Assembly (NCBI RefSeq): GCF_958295425.1
Contig: NC_081151.1
Span: 9,064,618 to 9,128,617, forward strand
From: Solea solea
Lineage: Eukaryota; Chordata; Actinopteri; Pleuronectiformes; Soleidae
Direction: 5' to 3'
Length of the DNA: 64,000 bases
A model generated the notes under the pieces. That model was not told the origin of the DNA and did not search any database. It saw only the letters and a list, made by a program, of their open reading frames with translations. Every line of letters starts with the position of its first letter. The stretch's first letter is position 1. Both the position numbers and the translations under genes were made by a program. Below are positions 11,936 to 22,915 of the stretch, piece after piece.

Positions 11936-12255
11936 TGGAAACTTTTAAATTATTATTATTAAGTTTAGGTTTAACATTTTGTTCAGCCGGTCCAAATAAA
12001 GGGAAGTCGAGTTGGTGTAGTGTCCTAAAAAGAATAATCTGTGCAAACCTGTGTGTGGTGAGTGTGACTGAGGGAGGGGTGGGTTACTAGAGACTACCAG
12101 CAACAAGTTACAGAAAATGCAAGTTGAAGTCACAAATAAGTCTTTAAACCATCAACCATGTTTGATCGACATATTTTTCGGCCAATTGTGTCACAGAGTA
12201 AAACACATGGCTACTTAATATGCATAAGGATCGTTACTGATACTGCTACTTCATA

Positions 12256-12495
12256 ATGAAGATGGACAAGGAAGAACGCATTGCAGAAGAACTAAATCGT
12301 GGCTGTTACAGCGCAGATACGTGGCTGTACTGGTTAAAGACAGATACTTCGGGTCATGCCGATGCTGATCTCCCTTATGCTATGCTACGGAAATGCTACG
12401 GAAGAAGAGGCCGCAACGTGAAGCTGCAAACTTTCTCCAGAGCTTATGAACCTCTTATGAACCTCCTATGTTCTTATGGGGTGAGTTTGCATTAA
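12256..12495 (+). CDS. Unidentified exon-like ORF
   Basis: An ATG-initiated frame of 79 codons. I do not recognise the protein. The first 75 codons (to 12480) look unlike random AT-rich spacer: balanced, charged composition, few low-complexity runs, and a strong splice donor GGG|GTGAGT exactly at 12480/12481. This could be the first coding exon of an unannotated gene or an exon exapted from a mobile element. I found no partner exon in the next 1.5 kb, no upstream CpG-rich promoter and no family motif. Chance is a real possibility. Confidence 0.2.
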   Translation: MKMDKEERIAEELNRGCYSADTWLYWLKTDTSGHADADLPYAMLRKCYGRRGRNVKLQTFSRAYEPLMNLLCSYGVSLH

Positions 12496-12882
12496 GCCAC
12501 ACACAGGGATTAAAAAATGTACTTTCATGCCAGACGCTATCTTTTAATAATCCACTGTGCGTTTCAGAACGTCATGTGGCTAACATTGTTATTAGCTAGC
12601 TCAGTTTAGCTAGTCATTTTAAAATGCAAATGTTTCGCACATCAAAACCCATTATAAGCTACAATGGGAGCATGTGAGCATCTCCTATTAATATGAATAA
12701 CAAACCAACCTGAGGTGCATCAATAATGTGTGAATGACACAGCTTTGGGTATAAAGTGACTGTGATGCTAATTATTTAGCAACTAGCAACTTAAATCTAT
12801 TTGGTTTGATATAAGAAATACGTATCTATATTTGTTCAGTATATTACCTTTATTGTTTTTCATTTTTTTAAATGTATTATTT

Positions 12883-12928
<46 letters not shown>
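12883..12928. repeat. Compound (TA)n(TG)n microsatellite
   Basis: Alternating TA repeats run directly into TG repeats over about 46 bp. Confidence 0.95.
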
Positions 12929-12929
<1 letters not shown>

Positions 12930-13396
12930 GTTCCACACTGGAGTTTAATGTTTTCTGCCCCATTCCACACTTCCTAATTTTATGAGCATTGCATATAATA
13001 GTGATTTGATTATAATATAATATAGTGTGTAATATAATTGTGTTCATGCATGAATGACCAGAGACAGGAGACTGCAACAAAATGATGCATTAGTTCCTGT
13101 TTAGGATGTCAGTGACCACAGTCTAATATTTTAATTCACGTTTCATATCTGTGGGTTTTATAATATGGCCTCTGTGGATTTTAACCAAGATTAGATCATC
13201 TTCATGATATCACATTTTATTGTTTGTTATAGTAATTGTGTGCGATGGGGATTTAAATAAAATCACAGATTTTGCAGTTACATAACATGAAGAAGGCCAC
13301 AATTAAAGAGAATGTTAGACCACAGGAGTAAAAATGTGTGGTTTTTAATATTAATATCTTTGAACCATTTTTTTTAACCATCATAAAGTTTTATGA

Positions 13397-13442
13397 ACAT
13401 ATGTTTTCCACTCCTTGTTGCCAAGGAGTGGAAAACATATGT
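13397..13442. repeat. Perfect palindrome: 21-bp arms, 4-nt loop
   Basis: The left arm 13397-13417 (starting ACATATGTTTTCCAC) is the exact reverse complement of 13422-13442, separated only by TTGC. It would fold into a mismatch-free hairpin. It is too tight-looped for a typical pre-miRNA and is not part of a recognised transposon end. Confidence 0.9.
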
Positions 13443-14288
13443 CTGGAGAAAGTGCTGCCTCAAGATTATGAAAATTGTAGCAGGTACCTCACTAAATAAA
13501 GCCTTTGGGAAAGATGAATACACAATGCTTTTCTGTGCATCGTGCATCATATTTATAGTCAAAGCCACAAATTACTGTATCATGTCCCTGGTGACGCATT
13601 TTTCAGTCTTTTAGTGGTTGGTGAAAGACAAGGAGAATCTTAATTTGCAGCCCTTTTGGTAGCAATAATGGTAAGTTGGAAGAAAACCTAAATGATTGAA
13701 CTTTAATTCCCCCTTTACCCAGCAATACTAATTCTGTAGATATAGCAAGTATGGGAATAAATAGCCAAAGAGGATGATCAAAGCAAATCTTTTTTAAAAC
13801 CCTAAAGCAACACTCTCATTTTCATGACTTGCTACCTTGAGGTTTGGCAGAATGCCACTGGGAAAAATGTGTGGGGTGGCCCACTGGAGACACAGAGGGC
13901 AGAGACGGTGACCACAGACACCCACCCTGTCCCGATCCATGGAAGCTGGGGTTATATACATGATTATATACATCCTACTTTATGCTATAGAGAGATACAC
14001 CACGTCAACAGGGCTGCTATTGTCCACTGTTAACCACTTTTGAAACCGTTTGTTTGACTTGATAATATATTTATATGCCATTTGTTTTCACAAAACGCAC
14101 ATAAATGGCATGTTCTGAACACATACTGTTGCTGCAAAAATATCTTTTATTTGCTACCAGGTTGCCTATAAATGCTTCAGGATGGTAGGAAAATGTCTTA
14201 TTTTTCTTAATGGCACCACAGTTTGACTTGTTTTGTAGAACATGATTTTTTTTACGCTCCCTAATGAGGTCCTTTGTGATTTATTTAA

Positions 14289-14530
14289 GCTGTAGTGTGT
14301 AACTTTTCAATATAAACCCAATGAGTTTCTCAATAGTGTTTGATTTTTTTCGAGTCTGTGGAGACACAGTGATGTTCTTTACATTATGACTGATGGAGGG
14401 AAGGAGGAAGCATTGGTGTAAGAGCAAGCACTGATGTAAGATGGCAGTGACCTTTAGGTTCAGGAATCTTTCCTGCTTTTGTGAAACAAGAGCAAGGGTG
14501 CAATTTGTTTTGCTGGTTGTCACTTGTAGG
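14289..14530 (+). repeat. Short dispersed element, SINE-like (second copy)
   Basis: It begins AAGCTGTAGTGTGTAACTTTT, close to the start of the element at 11010, and shares a GTGTCTGTG/GAGTCTGTG motif further in. The body has diverged and the ends are uncertain. Confidence 0.35.
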
Positions 14531-17500
14531 CAGTGGAAACAATAACCTTTTTGTTTGTTGATACTAAATAATGAATTTTTTTCACATATTTACACCAACA
14601 ATATCGAATTTCTGACCCCCTGTTGACTTTAAGTCCAAAATATACTACTTCTTTTCTTTCTTTTCTTTTCTTTTTTTTTTTAACTCTGTTGGGTTGACTC
14701 CAGTCGGTTGCTAATTGTGTTGCTCTGCTGTTTTGCGTGGTGACATCGTGTGCAATGCTTTTCTTGGAGCTGTTTTTTCCTGAAAATAGCTGCCGCAGCT
14801 GAAACCGATGCGACACTGAGGTGATGAGAGCAAGGCCAAACAGTGAAGTTGCCCAGCAACATGTTGGAATTTGTTGTAAAGCTCTATAAAGTTGAGGGGA
14901 GTGGCAGATTTTGATAATTTTCTGTGGCTTCATTGTTATTATGAAAACAAAAACGCAGAAAAGCATTTAGGTGTTTTTTTTTTACAGTTCAAACTGTGTT
15001 TTGTTTTAGGTGTCATAATGAAAACTTGCTGTATATGTACAATTTCTAATATGGGCCATAAGTGTGTTTTATTAACTTCTATTAACATCACTCAGGCAAT
15101 CAGAAGGAATTATCCAAGCCTCTCTTCTGATTGGCTGACAGACATTTTGTTGCTGTAGCAGCAAGGAATCGTTTGAAGAAATTACTATAGAAACTAGTAT
15201 ATTAAGATGTTTTTTTAGTGCTTAAAAACACAAACATATTATCAGCGGTAAACCTGCCTCCATCTTGTCCTTGCGTGCCCTTGTCTTATTAGAAAGGCAT
15301 AAAACACCAAAACCTCCTTAAATGCTTTGCTTATGTGCCATTTTGCACATATACCCACAATCCCTTGTGCCTAAAATGAGTCCTTTCACAAAAGGCTCAG
15401 GTGTTGGGAGGCAGGTTAAAAACAGAAGTAGAACCTAATTTGCTGCCATAATTGACATACAGACCATCAGAGCTAGAAATCTCACAAGAATATCAAACTT
15501 CATTCTCCAACCCAAAGGCCAGCAGCCATGAATAGATTCCTGAGCAACTTAACATAATGACCTGTACTGAGTATGAGTAATGACTGCATTTTAGACAAGG
15601 AATGAGGGTTTGCTTTTGGAAAGTAAGGTTTTTCTGGCAGTCTCATGTGTTTATAGTGTTCCTGTCCAAGAGTGGAGGTGGGGAGTTAAATACACGACCC
15701 AAGGGGTCTACTTGTGGTTGTCCACCTGTTTTTCTTTCTTTTTCGTGTGTCTCATTTCCAGGTCTAACAGTCGTTATCTTTGGACCATTTGGAGTTCTTG
15801 GAACAGAAACAAAACCTGCTGGTTTTGGCCAGAACCACCATCTGTTACTCCTTCACTGGCACGTCATTATCTGCATCGTGATAACCGACAACTTAGATCG
15901 TATTATATGTTAAGGGACACATTTTATAACTAATCGCATGTCACTAATTCTTTATGACAAGTCGGTCTGATATATATTTTTCAGACTTCACTGTGTCCTG
16001 TTGCTGGTAATGAAAGAGATTTGAGATTAGCGTGCTCCAGGTGACATATATATTATCATCTGTCCTGTGTGAAACTAACCGAAAGGATCCGCGCTGTGCT
16101 CCTCAGGGTCCCTGATATTTTCTGAGCTCTATCTGTGAGACTGTGCCTCGTGTGGTGTTTGACATCACTGATTACAGAGCATGTGCCACAAGTTACTGTT
16201 ACTGTACCCTGGGAAAGTTGAGAACATAGGATCATGCATAATTAGACATTTAGCGCCAATCCTCCCCACAGATGAACACACCCTTCACCACAACAGATAG
16301 GCCAGGGAGTTAAAAACGTCCCCTGATATCAACCACTGGAGTCTAAAACGCCTTCTCTCTGCTATCTAAGCCTGAATGTACTCTAGCCCACACAATAAAG
16401 GCCCCAGGGGAGAAAGAAATTCAACACTAACCCCAAAACGCCTCTTTGACCTTCAAACTAAAGCATCCGCACCAGGAATCTTCAGTAATCTGTATTTAGA
16501 GCCGAAAAAGTCCCATGAACTATCATAAACTATCATAAACTCAGACAAATTAGAGGTATATTGTGTTTGAGCATAGAATTACAATTCTATTTCTACAGAT
16601 CGAACATCTCTGGAACCATTGAACGAAGGTTATTTCAAGGCTTTCATTAAATCTTTCATGAACCCTAACTACCAAGGAGCGCAGAAGAATGGAGCGATTC
16701 TCAGCTGACGTGAATTGCACGACATTTCGGCATTTTGTGGTTTCATAAACCAACACATACCCATGCTAGAGGGTATTTCAGGCGTGCCTGAGCATCACCA
16801 TCCAAAACAAAATGCAAATAACAATTACCTAAAAGTACGAAATGTTTTCCAAACAAAATGTACCCGTAAAAAAAAATATATTTGCTTTTGCAAAAGTGAA
16901 GGAGTTTCTGAGACATTTTCCCTTCCTTTCTTTTTATCTGTCAACCTGGTCCCACTTAGGGCAGCACTGTAAGTGCACAGATGAATGATACCTAAAACAA
17001 CTGTCGGTTTTACAGTTGTTTGACGCCTTTTGTGGCTGCAGAGGACGTAGCACACAGTTTGATAACCCTAAAAAAGTTTTATCATTAATAAACTGAGGAT
17101 CGTTTAATGAAAGCGTTTGTTGTTTTCTTTTTACAACTTTGAAAATCAGTATAAAGCCACTTGTAACATTTCAGAGGGCAGGCATTCATCAAAGGCTTTC
17201 ATTTAAAAAACAGCTCAAAGCAAATTGTATAGCAAATATAATGTTTTCTTTATTTTCTGAATTTCTGAACCCTGCAAATATTTTGAACATATTCGGACAC
17301 TTTATTTGCTGCTTGGTCCAACGTAATGTCCTATAAACAGCTCTCTTTCCAGCGTCTTAACAACAAAACCAACTCAAAGCGCTATAACATAATGTTATAT
17401 ATTATACAACATGTTGTTTAATGAAGCAACAAAAGTCATGGCAACAGCTACTATTATATGTATGACTAAACCAGACCAAGCATGTTCTCAAGTCTCATAA

Positions 17501-18729
17501 AAACCTGGGGGGTGTGGGGGGACTGTATTTATTTTTAAGTCCTTTGACTCTTTGTCTCTGTGCACAATGAAACGTAAGAGCATGTTGTAGCAACAAACAA
17601 AACACTGAACTTTATTTGTCTGTATTCTGTCACTTAAAATCCCCATATCACTGCACTATGACTGCATAGTGTACACAGTATAAATCACCACATCTAATAC
17701 ATTTTTACCTTTAAAAAAAAAAGGTCCATATTTAAATGAAACGCAGTTGCATATAAGGATTAATTATCCATGATGATGGTGGTTTGTAATGTCAGCTATA
17801 TATCTTACAAACAGTCTGTGTTGTTTGATGTGTCTGTGCACTTCTGAGCGACGACAGAGGCGCAGTCTTTTTTTTTTTCCACCTTATCCTCAAGGTGATT
17901 ACTGACATTTGCAGTTTACGGCTGCACTTTTATCACATTACAGCTTGAATCGTCTGGAGCAGTTTGCCGCACCTCGCTCTGGGAAGACGACTGATTCAAA
18001 CAAGCCGGAGATTATGTGAAGCCAAACGAGAGCAGGCTGACACACTGGAGAGACTGGGCAGCATTTTTACTCCCCAAAAAGCTCCCCAGCTTATAATGTC
18101 AGGTTTTGGCACATTTCCGACCTTTAATTTGAGAGGGTGTTTCACTGTCACGAAACCTTAGAGATAATGGTGGGTGAAAGTATAGCCTACTGTGGCTGCA
18201 TTTGTACAAGGCGTGGAATATAATTAGTTTAATTTCAATGAGGCAAACTGTTTGTGTGCGAGGTATAGGTGGGTTCATAATGTGCCGAGGGGGCTTCACA
18301 CCATGGACGTCTACTACCAGCGAAGACCTTTTAAATTAGACTTGAATTAGGTTTGAAATGTATTATTTCAGGTTTTTTTTTACACTGGCTTTAGCGACAG
18401 AGAACCAGGAAGGGGAAGAGGGACGAAGCTCTGTCATTAGGAATGTAATGAAATCACGTCTGACGTCAAACATTTAACTTTGGCTCAACTACACATTCTA
18501 GAGTGCTCTTTATTCTGAGTACCGTCTCAATCAGGGTATGACCACAGATTGGGGTAGAGAGGTGAATATTTTCTCCATATGTCACTCCATCACCCTGTCA
18601 TCCCTGTAATCACATTGTGAAACATAATTGGGCACATTTGATCTAATTTAAATTCTATCTAAATAAACTGAAATATCAAGTGACAAATATTTGTTAAGAA
18701 TCATAAGAGCTGCTATGATGCAGTTTAGA

Positions 18730-19093
18730 GGTTCTCAAACTTTTTCATACCAAGTAACACCTGAGAAAATCTTGGAAATATAACACCATTAATGTTAAAA
18801 TGCAGTGGTGCAAATAGGTGGAGCAAAGTCAGCTGCTTTGCTCTCTCATCATCCTCCTCTTCCTCCTCTAGAAACTGGTCTTGTGACATTAGATCAAGAT
18901 GGAGTGAGAGATAAGATGGCTTTAATTATTATTATTTTGTTATTTCTTTCATTTTATACGCACGCCGGTCAAAATTACTCACCTCCACTCCGATCACATA
19001 CACTGGTTTATACAGTACAGAGATTTTTCCTTAAAGTTCCACCAGGGGAAGCTTGCATACCACTGCTGGTACACGCACCACAGTTTGAGAACC
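18730..19093. mobile_element. Non-autonomous DNA transposon with inverted ends
   Basis: A perfect 12-bp inverted repeat, GGTTCTCAAACT at 18730-18741 and its complement at 19082-19093, bounds a 364-bp element without transposase. The similarity continues weakly inside (the CATACCAAGTA and GGTACACGCACC regions). The terminal motif resembles hAT-type elements I remember. I could not read a clean target-site duplication, so the class is tentative. Confidence 0.6.
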
Positions 19094-19299
19094 ATGGATA
19101 TGGGGCAGCTCATCCCACAGTCCAACGACATGCAACGTAGGTCAGCCTTTGGTGTGAATGTGACCAAGAGTTTCCTTATGTTGTGAGGACCTAAATCTGT
19201 TTACAAAAAAATCCAGTCCAGTTAAACTGAGGTTAGGGTCAGATTTTTGTGTGTATGATTTTAGCTTTTCACACATTTTCTTTTCTTTAGTTAGACAGA

Positions 19300-19435
19300 T
19301 AACGTGATTATCACTATACGATTGTCTTGCAATATATTGATTCTCACAGAATCGTATCGTGATATTATTGGTATCGTGGACCATGTATCACGTATTGTAT
19401 CGTATCATGAAATACCCTGTGATTTTCACCCCCGG
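19300..19435. repeat. Dispersed TCGTATCGTGATA-type repeat
   Basis: The segment carries repeated ATCGTATCGTGATATTAT and GTATCACGTATTGTATCGT motifs. This is a pattern I recall as widespread in teleost genomes. It shows internal short-period similarity but has no defined ends here. Confidence 0.35.
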
Positions 19436-22400
19436 AAAATAATGACCACATTATGTCTTTAATATAATAAGATTTATAAGGTGTCCAGTTTAGTCTTCTG
19501 CTGCTGTTTCAACAAAATGTTCATTCAGAGATGGCCTTCTGTAGACCTTGTTGAAAAGAATGGATACTTGAATTACTGTTGCCTTTCTGTCAGCTTGAAC
19601 AAATCTGGCCACTCCTCTGAGCTCTGGCATCAACAAGTCATTTCCACCCAGAAGACTACCAATCAAGGGATAGTTAATCTTTTTCGGACCATTCCATGTG
19701 AATCATAGAGACGGTCGAAACCCCGTCTGCCACGTTCAAAGTCACTTACTGATGATCGCTGAGAACTTAAAAATGCTGGCATGCTTAAATGCATTGAATT
19801 GCTGCCGTTTAATCAGCTGATGAAGTATTTTCTTTGAACAGGTGTAGGTGTGTTGGTCAGTGTGTTTCTTGTTCACCATCCAGAAAAAGTAGTTGACAAA
19901 GCTCTTGTACAAATCGGACAAGTGCTAAGCCTGTTTTGAGGCTTTTTCCCAGTTAACATGTTTGATCATGTGGATCATGTGTCTGTCCCTGTACAAGACA
20001 GCCGTTTGTCAAAGCTGCTGCCATTTACAATGCTGCTACAGGAGTTTCCAGACATGGTTTCAATCCACCTGTCTGTATGGCACAAGATAGGATTCAAGCA
20101 GCGTCTCCAACCACAATTTTATTCAACCACAAGCTGTTTTACAAACTGACCAGAATGTGACTTGACCAATGTAAACCGTGCAGGAGAAGAAAGTGCACCC
20201 GTATTAGGACTGTAATTCTCTCTTACCCCTACCACACGACCTCAAACTTCCACATTTGGAGATTTTGTTTAAAATACAGACTTTAAATACCTGAGAAAAA
20301 CACCAGTTGGAAACTCGTCAAAGTCTCATACAGTATGTGTGCAATTCAGCAGAGCAAGCAGTTCACCTTGTGCCATCCAGACTCAACTGTCCAGCTCCAG
20401 AGAGAAAGACGTATATTTACAGGCTTTGGATGTGCCTTAAAACCAAAGCCCTTAACCTTCAAAAAATGGTATTTACAGTAACTGCATTATCCAGGAAAAA
20501 AAGAGATTTGGTACGGGAATTATAGAAGAGATTAACACAGGATCTTTGTCGGGAAAGAAGGTCAGAGACCCAAAATAGTCATCAGGCCTGTCCTAGAAAG
20601 ATCTTCCACCAAGCTGTCATTGCAGTTAAATCTATACATGAAGGAGCACTCACTGGGAAGTGACATTGTAATTATTATGTTAGAGGGAAGGGAAAGTTTT
20701 ACATGTGGATCAGGCTGGTTAACAGGTCTACAGCCGTGGTCACTTGAGACAGAAGCAGTGTGCTGAAAATTATAGAGCACAATGACTCACACTCTTTCTG
20801 TGTTTAAGAGCGCTTGGCTCCGTCCGGGACGGGACGAGCCCTCACAGTAAAACACGCACTTCACCCAGAAACTGTTGGCTCATCAAAATAACAAACTCTT
20901 TGTTCTGCCCCGCAACGCTGGCCCCGTGCAGACCACCCGGAGGCATTTATTATTTCTGTCATTTTATGTTGATGAGATCGTAAAAGAAATGTGAACTATT
21001 TGCACTCAGGAAACTCCAGGTCACGCTGGTGTGTAATAATGAAGCTTTATGGAAAAGAAAGAAATCATTAAGACCCCCTAAGAAGCTACTTTGGTTTTCA
21101 TCTGTAAAAAAAATACTTTTTAAATTCATACATCATTTAACTTAATCCAGCCAGGATTCAGTCCATTAGATATCTCAGCTTTAACCTTTTCACAAAAAAG
21201 CCTTTTTTTGTTTGTTTGTTTTGCATGTCAAGAGCCTTGGTATTACAAAGGTGCACGATTATGTACGTCATGCTGGACCCTGATATTACCTGCTTTAAAT
21301 AGGGAGGGGGGGTTTAATGGCTCATTTTAAATAAATGGAGGTCTAATAGCTCCTTTTGAAAGTGAGTTCAGCCATGACTTTTCTTTGTTAAGAGAGTTAA
21401 AAATCACATGCCTGCAGAACTGCAAACACAAAACTGTGAGCTGTTACATTTCAGAGCTAAATGTCCACCAAACACGACACAGTCAAATTTAGCCCCGGAG
21501 TCTTTTTTACACTTTGACTTTGTGGATTTGTTTTGTCTGAACAGTTTCAAATGACCTGTGGGGAGACATGTTTGGTGCTTAATGGTTTCCTTTACGGTGG
21601 GTGTTCACAATATACAGTGAAGTCATCAAACACACAGAGACCCTGTAGGTTTTCACAAATGTTTTTGCTCTCAGGATCCACCTTTTGTGCAAATCTTCAA
21701 AATATTCTGCAAATATGAAGTCTGGTCCCTTAAAACCCCTTAAACAAACATAATGAGAAGCCAGCTTCCCAAACGCAAACCAAATGGAATGAAACATTTC
21801 ATTTGTGTGTTTTTGTGTGTGATTTATTCTGGGATGTTCATGTGTCTGTGGATTACCACCAATAACCAACTCCTAAACATCTGCCCCACACTACTTGTTA
21901 GGATGGATATTTCCTCTTGAAACCTTCAGAGAGGACCAATATTTTATGGTAAGGTGGTTACATCTGAGTTCAATTAACTAACCACCTGCGTATTTGTCAT
22001 TTTTATTATGCTAAGGGATTAGTTGGTGACGCTTTAAACACAATGATTTGATATAAGTATATCTACAAACACACGCAATGCAACCTAAAACCAGAGACAC
22101 ATGGACTCAGAGGGATTAGCCCATCACTGATGATTGAACGCGTGTCTGTTTATACTTGATCAGCAGGAGAAGTGGTCCACAATAGCCATGTATTACCGAA
22201 ACAAATTCTTAATTACTTATAACTGGATCACAAGTACCTTTTAATTTAGAAAGTGTTAGTTGAATCAAATGGTAACTCCCGCTTTGAAGCCTCCAGAACC
22301 CAATTTTGCAGGCGCCAGGTTGACATTGTACAACTGGAAGTTCCAAGAAGTCCCCTGCAATTCGACTCTACTAGACTATTGGACAGTACCAAAAATTGTC

Positions 22401-22457
22401 AAACACACTGGTTATTTTCCCATACGTGAGAACATAATGTACTGCTGAGTTGGTCTC

Positions 22458-22915
22458 AGTCGGTGCGTTTACATGCATGTTAAAAGTCAGATTGTAAACG
22501 CATGTAAACACGTAAGTCCGACTAAAATCAAGCTACTCTTAGTCAGACTAGCATAACTGGATAATGCGATTCATAGTCCGATTACTGCTGCATGTATGTA
22601 CTTAGTTGGATTGGAGTCGGACTTGGCGTGAAATTTCCTTCCTGTTCTTTGAATGCAGTACTGTTGCCGGAAATCATACAGCGGTGGCGTCTTTTTCAAG
22701 ACAACACAGCAACAACAAGAGCCATGCTCCATCTAATTGTATCAGGATTAACATGTACAGCAGGTACAAAACATACAGAATCCACGATCCATCTCAGAGT
22801 CGCTGTTTATTTTTCTGTGACGTAAAGGTCAACAGGAAACCAATTCGATACGCACTAGCTTATAGAGAGCTACAGCGCCACCTATGGATGTGAAGTCAGA
22901 CGTACACGGCTAATA
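22458..22915. mobile_element. Degenerate DNA-transposon-like repeat
   Basis: It opens with GTGCGTTTACATGCATG followed shortly by GCATGTAAAC, an inverted pair, then several CCGACTAAAAT / AGTCCGATTACTG motifs in alternating orientation. This resembles a common teleost non-autonomous element. The right end is unclear and the two ORFs across it are not transposase. Confidence 0.4.

Larger units (their letters stand above)
9750..12255. other. Intergenic sequence with repeat fragments
   Basis: No coding exon is supportable. Apart from the repeats listed separately, 11343-11400 matches the start of the repeat unit amplified at 43.5 kb (ACACTGACCTTGTCAGGACC). The stretch from about 11010 starts like a short dispersed element also seen near 14289 (AGCTGTAG then a TAACTTTT core). 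Confidence 0.45.

Noticed and set aside
13397..13442. Palindrome as a miRNA precursor
   Set aside because: Only a 4-nt loop and a 21-bp perfect stem; canonical precursors have longer stems with bulges and larger loops.
14520..14966. 148-codon minus-strand ORF
   Set aside because: Contains a Lys-rich stretch from a T-rich tract and partly overlaps a dispersed repeat; no motif or splice logic.
15602..15933. Two overlapping plus-strand ORFs of about 105 codons
   Set aside because: Acceptor-like TTTCCAG at about 15762 drew attention, but no donor or partner exon and no recognisable protein.
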